From assembly GCA_003013855.2 (NCBI GenBank), contig ML058407.1, positions 3,968,001 to 4,032,000 of the forward strand: 64,000 nucleotides of DNA, written 5' to 3'. This DNA comes from Liriodendron chinense. Taxonomy: Eukaryota > Streptophyta > Magnoliopsida > Magnoliales > Magnoliaceae. Position numbers and translations under genes: made by a program. This document shows, one piece after another, positions 32,347-43,860 of this stretch (the stretch's first letter is position 1; the number at the start of each line of letters is the position of its first letter). Below the pieces are notes generated by a model. The model ran no database searches and was not told the origin of the DNA. It was given only the letters and a program-made list of their open reading frames with translations.

Positions 32347-33924
32347 TCGTACTTAGGAAGCATTTCTTCACTCTTCCAAGAGATCGAGATGAAGTTGGAG
32401 GTTTTCCTGATTGCTCGCGGGATCATACTGCTCGGTCCGATATGAGGGCACTTGAATTTCCACTGGTACCACTGCGTCAACACCAAATGCTAAGGAGAAA
32501 GGAGTTTCACCTGTAGATGTGCAAGCCGTGGTTCTATAGGCCCATAATACCTCTGGTAGAAGTTCTGGCCACACCCCTTTACATTCACCTAGCTTGGTCT
32601 TTAAATGATGTTTTATGATCTTATTCACTGCCTCGACCTGCCCATTCGCCTGAGGATGATATGGAGAAGTGCGGAGATTACGTATCTTCCATTTGTCGCA
32701 AAATTCATCAAAGGTTGCGTTGTCGAACTGCGTTCCGTTATCGGTAATTATAGTATGAGGAAGTCCGAAACGACATATGATATTTCTCCATATAAACTTA
32801 GTAGTTTGTTTTTCAGTAATCTTGGCTAATGGTTCTGCCTCGGCCCATTTGGTGAAATAATCAACCGCCACGATCGCGAACCTATTCTGTCCCTTTCCCA
32901 TAGGTAAGGGCCCAATGATATCGATCCCCAATTGAGCAAAAGGCCAAGGGCTATCAACTGGGGTCATCCGCTCAGATGGTACACGAGGTATAGGTAGATA
33001 TCGTTGACACTTGTCGCATTTTTTAGAAAATTCGATGGCGTCTGCTTTCATAGTAGGCCAATAATATCCTTGCCTCATCGCTTTATATGCTAGGGATCGC
33101 CCCCTGGGATGATTACCACATGCCCCCTGGTGTACTTCATCTAGAACACGAAGTGCTTCTTCTGGATGAAGACACCTTAAATAAGGCAAGGAGAAGCTTT
33201 TTCGCAACAATATTCCATCTTGTAAGGTGTACCTGGCAGCTCGAAGCCAAATTTGTCTTACAGCATTCTTGTCTTCTGGTAGGTATCCATCTCTGAGATA
33301 AAGGATGATAGGATCCATCCAGCATGGAGACGATTGTACCGATATAACTTGCTCTAGAGTCACTTGGTCGATACTCAAGTTCAGACGGTGCTCAATGGGG
33401 ATCGAATGTGATAACTCCGATTCCGGTGCAGAAGCGAGTTTTGCCAAGGAATCGACAAGTTGGTTCTGCTCGCGAGGGATATGAATTATTTTATAAGTCT
33501 TCAGTTTGGCGAGCAGGATGAGGACACGAGACTTGTATAAGGCCATTCTTTCTTCTTTGGCTTCGAATTCACCAAGAACTTGATTAACAATGAGCCGGGA
33601 GTCGCTATGAATTATCAAATTCTGGACTGCGAGGACAATGGCCAGTTCGAGGTCAACAATTAGGGCCTCATATTCTGCTTCATTATTGGAGACGCGTGAT
33701 TCGAAACGCAGAGCATATTGAAAATGCGACCCGTCGGGAGCCACTAAAATCAGGCCCGCTCCACTGCCAGTGGCCCGTGACGACCCGTCCACGAAGAGCG
33801 ACCAAGGAGGCTGGTCGTTGGTTATGACATTATCTTCAGAAGAATATGTAAATTCGGCAATGAAGTCAGCCACGGCCTGGCCCTTGACTGCGGTCCTAGG
33901 ACTAGAATGAGATATCATGCTCAC
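32347..33924 (-). pseudogene. Second RNase H and integrase of the Tat element
   Basis: On the minus strand: an archaeal-type RNase H (SLFVDGSSRATGSGAGLIL, with D, then NNEAEYEALI..., HSDSRL..NQ, and EQNQLVDSLAKLAS), typical of the Tat clade; then the integrase zinc finger (HQGACGNHPRGRSL... CDKCQRY, HHCC) and the core with the D-D-E residues in GIDIIGPLP, TDNGTQFD and GQVEAVNKIIK. The 518-residue frame is open, except that its start is a frameshift from the upstream RNase H. Integrase inserts the DNA copy in the nucleus; the second RNase H is thought to help primer handling. Confidence 0.9.
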
Positions 33925-34255
33925 TGATCTCGACCGCCCATTTAGTTAAGCGCCCGGAAGCCTCAGGTTTTTGAAGGACTTGTCGTAGTGGATGATTTGT
34001 TGGTACTAAAATAGCATGGGCTTGAAAGTATGGTCGCAGTTTTCGAGCCGCCGTGACTAAGGCTAGGGCCAGTTTCTCCATATCAGAATACCTAGTTTCT
34101 GCATCGACCATTGCTCGACTGATATAATAAACGGGCCTTTGCACCCCGGAATCTTCTCTTATTAAAGCGGCGCTAACAGTCGTGGAAGACACAGATAAAT
34201 AAAGAATGAGTTGCTCATGTGCTACAGGTTTAGATAAAATGGGGGGAGCGCTCAT
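33902..34255 (-). pseudogene. First RNase H of the Tat element
   Basis: Reads PPILSKPVAHEQLILYLSVS, AALIREDSGVQRPVYYISRA, YSDMEKLALALVTAARKLRPYF and TNHPLRQVLQKPEASGRLTKW, the gypsy RNase H. It is divided from the RT by a single TAA just before MSAPP, and from the next domain by a +1 frameshift near 33900, where an extra T produces TAG. RNase H removes RNA from the RNA-DNA hybrid. Confidence 0.9.
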
Positions 34256-34258
34256 GTA

Positions 34259-36547
34259 TTACTTCAGTTGTTGAAAAGCTTCTTCACACTGAGGTGTCCA
34301 CTTCCAATCAGACTTGGCCGTTGCACGAAGGAGTTTGAAGAAGGGCAAGCACTTGTCAGATGCTCGCGAGATGAACCTGTTCAATGATGCAATGCGACCA
34401 GCCAGACGTTGGACGTCCTTCAGAGTAACGGGGGATTTCATATCTATCAATGCTTTAATCTTTTCGGGATTCGCCTCAATTCCACGCTGGCCAACCATGA
34501 ACCCAAGAAATTTGCCTGCTGACACTCCAAACGCGCATTTTTCCGGGTTTAATTTCATTTGATACTTCCTCATCAGATCAAAGGCTTCTCGAAGATCAGA
34601 AATGTGGTTATCTTCAACGATGCTTTTCACGAGCATATCGTCAACATACACTTCCATATTCCTACCGATTTGAGCAGCGAACATTTTGTTGACAAGACGT
34701 TGATAAGTGGCCCCTGCATTTTTAAGACCGAACGGCATTACCTGGTAGCAATATAGTCCTCGATCTGTGATGAAGGCAGTATGCTGGCTATCAGGTGGAT
34801 GCATCATAATCTGGTTGTAACCAGAATAGGCATCTATAAAGCTGAGGAGAGCATGTCCAGCTGTTGAGTCGACCAACTGGTCGATCCGCGGTGTCGGAAA
34901 GCTATCTTTGGGACATGCTTTGTTCAAGTCTGAATAGTCGACGCACATCCTCCATTTGCCATTAGCTTTCCGGACGAGAACTACGTTTGCGACCCACTCT
35001 GGGTAGTCAACTTCCTTTATGAAATTAGCCGCGAGCATCTTCTCAACTTCAGTTTTGATTGCCATTTGTCTTTCTGCAGTAAAGGCACGTCGACGCTGAT
35101 GTACGGGTTTATGCTTCGGTTCAATGTTGAGACGATGTGCAATGACATTGGGATCGATGCCTGGCATATCTTTATGAGACCAAGCAAACACATCCTTGTA
35201 TTCGGTGAGGAAACGGATTAAATTTTCACGATGGACAGTGGTCAAGGAGGACCCGATGTACACGATCTTAGATGGGTCGTCTTCGGTCAGGTGGATCGCC
35301 ACTGTTTCCTCCCCCGGAGTTCCCGACTTCAGAGCATTTTCTCTCGGATCCAACGAGGTGGTTGAGGGAACGTCGGGTGATCCTTGAGCTATTTCCATGA
35401 CGGGCGTCGCTTGAGCCTTCTTTCGATCTTGGAGGGCTATCTGGTAACAAGACCGTGCCTCCTGCTGACTTCCTCGCACGACCCCGATGCCATTTGGGGT
35501 AGGAAATTTAACACATAGATATGAAGGGTGCAAGGCCGCTCCAACCTTAGTTAGAGACGGCCGCCCCAAAATGGCGTTATATGCTGATTTTCGATCCACG
35601 ACGAGGAAGTTTACGAAGATGGTGGTCTTCGCTGGACTCTCTCCAAAAGTGACTGGGAGATCGATACTTCCTTCAGGTGTTACTACCTCTCCTCCAAAGC
35701 CGACAAGGGGGGTCGATACTGGCTTGAGGAGGCTTCTGGCAAGTGCCATCTTGTCGAAAGCCTCCAAATACAGAATATCGGCTGAGCTACCTGTATCCAC
35801 CATAATTCGATGAGTCAGATAATTTGATATCTTCAATGTGACTACGATGGAATCTTCATGAGGGAAGTGAATTCCCACTGCATCTTCGAGGGTGAAAGAA
35901 ATTGGAGGATGGCTCGCTTTCGATGAGTTGGACGTTTGTTCCAGCCAATAGATCTGCTGGGGTTCTTTGGACGCCTTTCGAGCGTATGCCTTTCTTGAAG
36001 CTTGAGAGTCACCTCCGCAAGCTGGTCCCCCGACGATAGTGCGAATTTCTCCCGTGGGCTCAGCGTCCTCTTGGTCGGTTTGATGATGAGGTGGTTCCTT
36101 TTGGCGAGATGAGGTCTTCGCCCTTTCTGGTGATCGATTTTTACGAGCAACATAATCCTGGAGATGGCCTTTTCGAATAAGGGCTTCGATATGGTCTCGT
36201 AAAGAGATGCAGTCCTGGGTCCTATGCCCGTGATCTTTGTGAAAGTAACAGAACTTGCTCTTGTCCCTCTTCTCGGGATCGGATTTGATCTTTGCAGGCC
36301 ACTTCACATATGGCTTGTGTTTAATCTCCATTAGAACCTTTTCAGGAGACTGATTAAGAGGAGTGTAGTTATGATATTTACCAGAGTAAGGCTTCCTGGG
36401 AGAACGATCGCGCTGGTCACGACGGTATTTCTTATCTGTAGAAGAGGTTCCTTCTGGCTTGCGCTTCTTACTCTGTACTCCATGTCGTGTCAATGCGACT
36501 TCTTCTGCATTGATATATTTCTGAGCTTTGGCTTGGAATTCTGCCAT
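34259..36547 (-). CDS. Gag C-terminal part, protease and reverse transcriptase of the Tat element
   Basis: A 762-residue open frame. Gag C-terminal: a knuckle-like CYFHKDHGHRTQDCISLRDHIE (about residues 100-125). Protease: IMVDTGSSADILYLEAF with the DTG triad (about residue 250) and AYNAILGRPSLTK. RT: CVDYSDLNKACPKDSFPTPR, SFIDAYSGYNQI, the YVDDMLVKS catalytic motif and CAFGVSAGKFLGFMV. These are the domains of the Tat-lineage polyprotein in order. The frame is intact over this length, but the polyprotein is interrupted before (TAG in gag) and after (TAA before RNase H). RT copies the RNA genome in cytoplasmic particles. Confidence 0.9.
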   Translation of the reverse strand: MAEFQAKAQKYINAEEVALTRHGVQSKKRKPEGTSSTDKKYRRDQRDRSPRKPYSGKYHNYTPLNQSPEKVLMEIKHKPYVKWPAKIKSDPEKRDKSKFCYFHKDHGHRTQDCISLRDHIEALIRKGHLQDYVARKNRSPERAKTSSRQKEPPHHQTDQEDAEPTGEIRTIVGGPACGGDSQASRKAYARKASKEPQQIYWLEQTSNSSKASHPPISFTLEDAVGIHFPHEDSIVVTLKISNYLTHRIMVDTGSSADILYLEAFDKMALARSLLKPVSTPLVGFGGEVVTPEGSIDLPVTFGESPAKTTIFVNFLVVDRKSAYNAILGRPSLTKVGAALHPSYLCVKFPTPNGIGVVRGSQQEARSCYQIALQDRKKAQATPVMEIAQGSPDVPSTTSLDPRENALKSGTPGEETVAIHLTEDDPSKIVYIGSSLTTVHRENLIRFLTEYKDVFAWSHKDMPGIDPNVIAHRLNIEPKHKPVHQRRRAFTAERQMAIKTEVEKMLAANFIKEVDYPEWVANVVLVRKANGKWRMCVDYSDLNKACPKDSFPTPRIDQLVDSTAGHALLSFIDAYSGYNQIMMHPPDSQHTAFITDRGLYCYQVMPFGLKNAGATYQRLVNKMFAAQIGRNMEVYVDDMLVKSIVEDNHISDLREAFDLMRKYQMKLNPEKCAFGVSAGKFLGFMVGQRGIEANPEKIKALIDMKSPVTLKDVQRLAGRIASLNRFISRASDKCLPFFKLLRATAKSDWKWTPQCEEAFQQLK

Positions 36548-37612
36548 AGTTTTCGGCGGGCTTTTATCTAAGGCAAACCTGAATTTCTCGCTCGTTATTC
36601 CAGCAATGAGGGCTGTAAGACCCTTTTCTTCAGTGTAACCCTCAGTTTGAACGGCTTCGGCAGTGAACCGTACTGTGAACTCCTTTATTGTCTCCCCATG
36701 CTGCTATTTCAGATTCATCAGATGGGAGGCTGGCTTCTTAATGCGAATACTTCCCATGAATTGAGAAAGGAATATCTCCGATAATTGGGAAAAGGAACTG
36801 ATGGAACGGGGCTTTAACCCCCGGAACCACGTACGAGCTGCATCCTTCAATGTTAGGGGAAAAGCCCTACACATGATTTCTGAACCATGTCCCTCCAACT
36901 CCATGAGGGACCTGTATGTTTCCAGATGTTCCAGAGGGTCGCCAATTCCCGTGTACGGAGCGATAACAGGCGCTCGATACTTTCTGGGTAACGGGGCTTC
37001 CATGACCTCGCTGGTGAAGGGAGATTCAGATTGATGTATCGCCGCCATGACGGCGGACGGCCGATTTGCCTGGTATCGCTGTTCCATGACATCAAAACGA
37101 TCTTGGATTCTTTTGAGATCTCCTTCCCATGGTAGGGTCTAGCTAGATGTTTCGGCGGTGGAGCCTTGCGGTTAAGGTTGTCGAGACGAACTGGAATGTA
37201 TAGAATGTGGAGACAGCACAGGGGGATGGCCGCCGAGTGGTGGGACCTGTGGTTCGTCCATAGAATGTCTGGAAGCTACCGGTATGGGTTGCGGTGGTAA
37301 CCCTTCGGAGGGTTGTCTTTGCGGTTCAGGGAAGTGCTGATCAAGCCGATTTGACAGCGCCTGAACTCCGGCGTTTAGAGTTAGGAGAGTGTTTCCGAGG
37401 AAACGTAGGACATCATCTTGACTTCCAGAGGCCCCTAATAATGGGTTTGTTGATGGCATATTCGGGGCTCCTTGAGGGATATTCGTCGGAGCAGGTTGGA
37501 GGGCAGGTACGGATTCCGTCTCATTAGGCGGAGGTGGTGTCTGCCTTGAAGTTGAAGGATGAACAGCCTTTTTAGGAGGCATCGCCGAAGGATTTTGATC
37601 GGTGGTTAGCAC
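36548..37612 (-). pseudogene. Gag of the Tat element, interrupted
   Basis: The start MLTTDQNPSAMPPKKAVHPS (37612) leads a proline-rich N-terminal part to ...RQP at 37172 and a stop; a second open part (36704-37087) holds the gag core ('PYTGIGDPLEHLETYRSLME', 'CRAFPLTLKDAARTWFRGLK'), which stops with TAG before QHGETIKEFT, and the frame then continues into the protease ORF (GLTALIAGITSEKFR). The TAG could come from CAG by one transition. Gag is the structural protein. Confidence 0.85.
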
Positions 37613-37633
37613 GATTGATTTTGATGATCAAGT

Positions 37634-37653
37634 CGTTCCCACAGACGGCGCCA
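37634..37653 (-). other. Primer-binding site of the Tat element
   Basis: Minus strand TGGCGCCGTCTGTGGGAACG, three bases from the LTR boundary, the standard Tat/Ogre/Retand PBS. Confidence 0.9.
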
Positions 37654-37656
37654 AAC

Positions 37657-38651
37657 TGTTAATGTCAGATTTTGTAACGAGATCCTCCGGCTTTTCTCCT
37701 TCACTCCAGCAGGGATTTCCACCACCAGACCTGAAGCAAGACAGCAAATAAGGGTGGCTGGGGACCAGCCGTTAGCCCTCCGATGCTTAAGTCAGGCCAC
37801 AGTAAGAAGAGAAGCCAAGCAAAACGGGACCAAGATTGAATGTTGTGTGCGTACCTGCTCTTAATGGAGCCACCCCTTTATGTAGATCTGAAGCAATCCA
37901 ATTTGTTACGTAAGATGTCGAAATCCCGCTGATGTCGCATACGATACTGAGATCTTGCTGATTTCGTGGGATAAGATCCTATCTTTTGAGTCAGATCCAA
38001 CCCAATGACTTATTTCAACAATCACGCCCCTTGATGGCAATCCCTTGAGATCCGGATCCATTTAGAGAAGATAAGCCCAAAAACCGACCTATACGGGCTG
38101 CCAGTAAGCGCAGTAATAGCGCTGATGTGTCATGATAAACTGGAAGCCGTAGTTGGAGTCATAGCTTCCGAAAAGGAAGGAGACGCCCGTAGTTGGAGTC
38201 ATAGCTTCCGAAAAGGAAGGAGACGCCGACAAGACGGAAATTACCGAACTGGATGTAGCCCTGCTTGGTGTCGCAGAGGGATTGGACAAGCTGCTCGACG
38301 GGAATCGGGTGCTAGTACTGAAGGCTAAGAGATATTACCGCAGGAAAGCTGCTCGCATGTTAGAATGTGGTCGCGAGTCCAAGTACACACTTAGAGGTAA
38401 CGTCTTTCAACGACTTGTGAGAAGGTCTGCTCGCGGATCGGGCTTTGCCGTATTTGACTATCGGTTATGAAGACTCGAGACTTGCGAATAGCTGCTCCGT
38501 ATTTTTCAATCTATGACTCCTGATCAGGTGAACTCTAGAGTCGAATCGGCACTCCACTTTTACCCGTTCTGCGACTCTTGATCAGATGATCTCGAGGGCC
38601 AAATGGGCACTTCTACGTGAAATCTTTATCTCCACCATTTTGCCTATAACA
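37657..38651 (-). repeat. 5' LTR of the Tat element, with a 40-bp internal duplication
   Basis: Matches 27872-28826 over its whole length, apart from a tandem duplication of about 40 bp (CGTAGTTGGAGTCATAGCTT..., copies at ~38147-38186 and ~38187-38226) absent from the 3' LTR. The TATA region differs (minus strand CTACATAAAGG instead of CTATATAAAGG), which may weaken this promoter. Confidence 0.9.
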
Positions 38652-38656
38652 CGGCC

Positions 38657-39103
38657 TAATTGTTCGATCCCATTCAGCGAGCTCAGACCGACTCTAGGTA
38701 GTCAATCGATCTCATTCAGGGAGCTCATACCGACTCTAGGTGGTCGTCCGATCTCATTTAGAGAGCTTGGACTAACTCTAGGTGGTCGATCAATCTCATT
38801 CGGGGAACTTAGACCGACTCTAGGTGGTCGTCCGATCTCATACTTGGGGTTTATTTCAGACAGCAGACCTTCCTCAGGGGGATAGAGGTCTTCGGTAGCT
38901 TATTCATCCTAGGCGGAGTTCTTGCTCTACTTGTGACAGTTATCGTAGTCGGTAGAGATCGTCGTTAAATGTCCTTGGGATGTGGAGCTCGGTACCAGAG
39001 CTCCTTCCTTGGGCCTTTTGCCCAGATTATAGATCTTGTACTTTGGGCCCTTGGGCCTATGGGCTTTTCCTTTTTATGGGCCAGCTTGAGATTTCCCATA
39101 ACA
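38657..39103 (-). repeat. Element-Z LTR 2, truncated
   Basis: Only the upper ~450 bp of a Z LTR remain. The segment carries four copies of a ~41-bp unit (GATCTCATTC.GG.AGCT.., CGACTCTAGGTGGTCG, 38665-38850) and ends TTTCCCATAACA. The left part was lost before the Tat insertion, because the GGCC minisatellite runs straight into mid-LTR sequence at the insertion site. Confidence 0.75.
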
Positions 39104-39580
39104 GTTACCCCCTACTCCCGAGGCTGAGCTTGTTAGGGCTCTGGAGTAAGGATAATAGGACGAGCTAGTTTTTATTATTTCTTTATAGTAAGCCATGTTC
39201 AGAATCATGGTCAGACACTATATGGACCATTTGAAGAAGAAGGTCGTGGAGGCTGTGCGCGCCTCTACAATGCGGAAGGTCGAACTCACGACAAGAGTTT
39301 GGGAGCTGATTTCAGTCATTGGAGTGAGTTATATTTTCTAATTGTGTTAGGTCAGCATGTAGAGGTGGCCTCATAGGTTCGGCCTTTATAGGCTTTAGCT
39401 TAGTTATGAAACTGTTAGGGTGGCCTATCAGGGGCCTGGGCGGCCTATCGGGGGGCTCAGGCGGCATACCAGGGCATAGTCGAATATCAAGGCCTGGACG
39501 ACCTATAAGGGGCTTGGTAGGCCTATCAAGGTCTATCGGGGCCTGGTCGACCTATAAGGGGCCTGAACGGCCTATAGGCG
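39104..39580 (-). other. Element-Z internal segment 2, left part
   Basis: PPT, antisense-ORF-like fragment (39187-39322) and the GGCCTATAGGGGCCTGG minisatellite (from 39418). AGGCG (39576-39580) is the left TSD of the 4.3-kb solo LTR. Confidence 0.7.
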
Positions 39581-42500
39581 TGTAATATCTGTGATTTTTT
39601 ATGATTTATTATTTAATTTAAAAATCTGGATTAGAATTTATAAAATTAAAATAATAATAATTTAATGTGTGTAAGTTGATAACATGTTTGATATACGTTT
39701 CTCATGGCATAATTGGGTAGAAAAGTGGAATTATAAACCATATTCCATGTACATAAACTTTAGTAATTCATTTTAAATTATTTATATTATCTAGGAAATT
39801 AATCTGAGTCATATATTGATAGATTAAATCATGTAGAATCTAATAATATAGTCTGATCTACCCAGATCCGATCATAGATCTTTCTATCGTGGTCATTCAT
39901 CCTTATTTTAATCACCATGGCCCATTGAGCTGATCAAACCGAGTTTGGTTCCGTTGAAATTATAGAGTATCCTTAGAAGAACCTTTATGACCGTTGAAAT
40001 TCTCATCGGACTTCGATCAAGCCATTAAAACTTGTCCTAGAACCAAACCAGTGGTGAAAGTGAACCCCCATGATTTATTTCAATTGGTGAGTCAGTTAGC
40101 TGTGGGATTTTCTCCACACCTTTGTAATAGCATTTTAGCCGTCCATGTGAAATTTCATCACTGGATAATCTTTCAAGACTGTTTAATCAAAGAATTACTG
40201 TGTAGGGCCATGTGGACCACCAATCAAGGTGAAATCACTCATGGATGACCTTTTTCATATACTTAGGTGACCTATTGGATTAGATTCCTTCATAAGGTCC
40301 TAGATATGTCCATGTAGACCGAGAAGTACAGAAGTCGCATTCGTTGCGATGTGCCAATTCAAAATTGAAATTTTAGGATATGGTTACGGAGTTTGGTACA
40401 GAGAGATTTCTATCTTCGTTGTGGACCGTCCATCTTTATGTATGGACGTCGGTGTGTGTCTAGATTTTGGGTATTTTAGGTTTTCTAAGATGGGCCACGT
40501 CCCCATGTTTTCAGAATCTTGAACCGAGGTGTATTCACCATCCATCACATTTTTTATTAATTACTCTTAAACCGGTAAGAGATTCATCGACCCAACGGTC
40601 CATTATTCAATCCATGGACATTCTAACCAATGGTGCGGACCACTTCACACAACACTCAATGGTCATGATTTAGTCACACCTCAAAGTGGTCAAGCTTATC
40701 CTTAGAAACTAACCACCTTAAGTTGTGGTGTTTACTACCATTTAGATCATCATTTGTGTCCTTATTAGATCGTGGGTGTGGACACGCCCAAATTCATACC
40801 ACTTCGTCAGTTTTTTGAGGCTAATGTCATAATGGTCTCAGATTTGTGAAAGGTGGGCCCGATTTTAAGATGTTACACATTTATTCTAGAGCGTTCATTT
40901 AGGCTAACTCTTACATAGATCATATTATGTCCATCTATCGAACCTTTGACCCGAGAGTTTACCCACTACTTGTTGTGTTAATCCTCTGTATGATGGACAT
41001 CTTAGATCCAAGAAGGGATCACTAGGTGGACCATCAAAATATTACTTCTATTTTCACCACAAATATTTATGTTATAAGCTAATGTACTTTATTTAAACTC
41101 TCGTAATAGAGTCCTATTCTACTACTTTTACAATTACGATCGAATCGTAACCATCCCATCACCATTCATCATCAATAGTTTCAAATCCCTACCATCCATT
41201 ATCACCATCCATCATCACCATCCATCATCATCATCATCATATGACCGTTGATTGGGAGGAAGGAGGTAGTATTTTGTAGTGGGCCGAAGATTGGTTTTCT
41301 TTATTATTTTCATTTTTAAAATCTTGGATCGGATTGACAATTGGTGAGTCTACGGAAATACTCACTCCACATCATTTTTTGAATTTGCGCATTTGTGTTT
41401 TGTTTAGTAGATCAATTATGTTACTTTGATTAAATCTATGCCATTCATCATGTATTATAGTTTATGTTTGCTTGTGGGCCCAGATTTAAAAGAAATCTGA
41501 TATTTAAGTGGGCTAGGGTGGGAGAAATAGACCCAACCATTAAAAAGGAAATAAAAGTACTATCTTTGTTTTATAATTTTTGATCTATACAAAATCAAAT
41601 TTATTGGGTGGACTAAAGGCCGAATAATTCAATGGATGGACTGGATCTCAACCTAGTGGGCCTTACCTTGTGTGGATACATATATAAAAATAATAATAAT
41701 AATAAAATAAAATAATGGGTTGCTGGACTAGTCATCACCCCAAGGACGCTGCCAGTCTAGTAGCGTCATGGCTGCTGACGCAAGGGACGGACGGGCAGCA
41801 GTTGGGGGTCCACATGTGGACCCCACCCTGATGTACTTATCTATATCTACTCCGACCATAGTTTACTTCATCATGTGTTTTGATAGCCCACCAAAATTTC
41901 AGCTTAATCCGAGACCCGAGCGGACCACACCAACTTCTACAAATTGGACTATCTTGCTGAATTTTCTGCAATTGTTCAGAATTTACTCTAAGCTTTCTGT
42001 CAAATCTATACCACTCACTTGTTACATTACTATGTCAGGAGGCTAGAAATTAAATTTCAGAAGGTTTTGATAACCGAGTGGGCCACACCGTCTCAAATAG
42101 TGGACAATGTAATACAATATAAGTCTGAAGGTGAGCAGATTTTAAAGTGGGGACAACGGGCACTTATGAGCCCCACATGTGAACTTTTTGATAAATCCAC
42201 CTCATCCACACTATTTGTTGGGTTGAATGGGATTCACCATAAAAAAAATGTGGGCCAGAATGGGGTTCCAGGTGGCCCACACCACTTGAAATAATAGGAC
42301 TGACACCTTGAAAAATAACAGAATCTGAATCTGATTGGACTCCAACTTTTAGGTCCCATTGAGGAATATTTTGCCCAATCTAAACCATCAAATGCTTAGA
42401 CCAGCAAGTCTTAAAACTGTAAAATAAATTTGGTATACATCAGACCTCCTAAATAATCAAATTAAGCGAAATTGTGGGGACAACACTTGTCCATTCTTTT

Positions 42501-43855
42501 TGAATATATGGTTATAGTTTAGTTTAAAGTTCTTAAACCCTTCAAAATGCTGTGTTTCATAATGTGAATGCATTCTTGCCATCTTGATATATATGCACTT
42601 GATTTGTTTCTTAAATAATTATGTTGTATGATTCACTAAATTGTGTTGACATGCAGTAAATTCTCATTATCACATGTTTATGTTTATATGATCACATATG
42701 ATGGACCCATGCATAGAGCGGTTTATGGTGAGGTTAAGTCCACGGAATTAAATCAGAGTAGGGATATGTAAATGGTTCTTAACCATGACTATCCAAGTAC
42801 GGTTAAGCATGGTTGGTGTATATGGGTGTGGTTAAGTGTGGTTAAGTTTGTGTGGGATGGATATGGGTGTGGTTATGGGACACCTATGTATGGATACATC
42901 ATTGGATGAACTGGAATATGGAAAACCATCAAGTGTGGTATGTTTTCCCGTCGAGAATGCGTCCCGTGTTGGGATCGGATCGTACCAGTGTCAGGATCGG
43001 GGCAATTTTTTTCTCATTAAGAATGCGACCCGTGTCAGGATCAGGCGTACCGTGTCAAGATCGGAGCAATTGCGTCTCGTCAGGAATGCGACCCGTGTCA
43101 GGATCGGGCGTACCGTGTCAGGATCGGAATGTACCTCACTTGTCTGGTTGTGATTGGTTGTGATACTATTTTTCAGGCGTAACCTCGTATGGCTGATTTA
43201 CTTGTGTGAAACCTGACTAAAGACCTTGTATTAAAGGCCACGTATATGGTTGATTTATGCGTGCTGCATGGAAATTCATTATGGGATGTGTGTTTAATGT
43301 TAATGAATGTGTCATTATGGGGTGGAAAAATGTGAGCATGGCATTTTACAATTTACAAACTGAATAGTCATGTTTTGATTCTTTTTATCTGTTACTTGGA
43401 TACGTGATTCATATTATGGAGTGGAGTAAGTGCTCCTACTCGCTGGGCATTGTTTTGCTCACCCTTCTTAGTGAACTGTAGGTTCAAGAGGTGACATGAA
43501 ATCTTTCGAGGACAAGGCACAAGTTGAGGACATAGTGAAAATCCAAGAGGAGGAGAACGCCAACTCTAATGAAGACGTTTTTATTTATTTTTAGATATTT
43601 TATTTAGTTTTAAGTTAATAAAATCGTAGATGAGTATATCAGTGTCATGTTTGTGAATTGTGAACATTTATGATTTATTTTATGATGTAAGTTGGAATAA
43701 GAGTATGGATATGGTTTAGTAGAAAAATAATAAGAAAAAAAAATGCTTAAAAAAAATTGCTACTATTATTTGTATTCCTGTAATTATTACCTTAATAGCG
43801 CTCGAATATTTGTGCTCGGGCTGTATATTCAGGCGTTGAATTTTGGGGCGTTACA
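39581..43855. mobile_element. Solo LTR of ~4.3 kb (Tekay/Del-like), perfect TSD
   Basis: Starts TGTAATATCTGTGATTTTTT and ends TTTTGGGGCGTTACA, ends I associate with Del/Tekay chromovirus LTRs. AGGCG at 39576-39580 and 43856-43860 is a perfect 5-bp TSD. No PBS, PPT or coding domain lies inside and no second LTR copy was found, so I read it as a solo LTR of 4275 bp. It contains a ~66-bp tandem repeat (42955-43129) and patches of dispersed repeat (41756-42300). If a second LTR were found inside, it would instead be a small non-autonomous element. Confidence 0.72.
42955..43129. repeat. ~66-bp tandem repeat in the 4.3-kb LTR
   Basis: Units carry GAATGCGACCCGTGTCAGG, TCGGGCGTACC and GTGTCAGGATCGG, with spacers such as AGCAATTGCGTCTCGTC. 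Nearly three copies. The plus frames 42836-43163 are repeat products. Confidence 0.85.
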
Positions 43856-43860
43856 AGGCG

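Larger units (their letters stand above)
27872..38651 (-). mobile_element. Tat-lineage Ty3/gypsy retrotransposon, nearly complete
   Basis: Two LTRs (27872-28826, 955 bp, and 37657-38651, 995 bp) begin TGTTAATGTCAG and end GCCTATAACA in plus coordinates. CGGCC flanks both ends (27867-27871, 38652-38656), a perfect TSD. On the minus strand the PBS (TTTGGCGCCGTCTGTGGGAA) next to the upper LTR and the PPT (CTTGGGGGGCATC) next to the lower LTR give the orientation. Order on the minus strand: gag, protease, RT, RNase H, a second archaeal-type RNase H, integrase, then an antisense spliced ORF on the plus strand, as known in Tat/Retand elements. About a dozen substitutions and one 40-bp duplication separate the LTRs, so insertion is recent, but several stops and a frameshift break the polyprotein. 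Confidence 0.92.

Noticed and set aside
34314..36571. Several plus frames opposite the Tat polyprotein
   Set aside because: They are shadows of the protease-RT frame on the minus strand.
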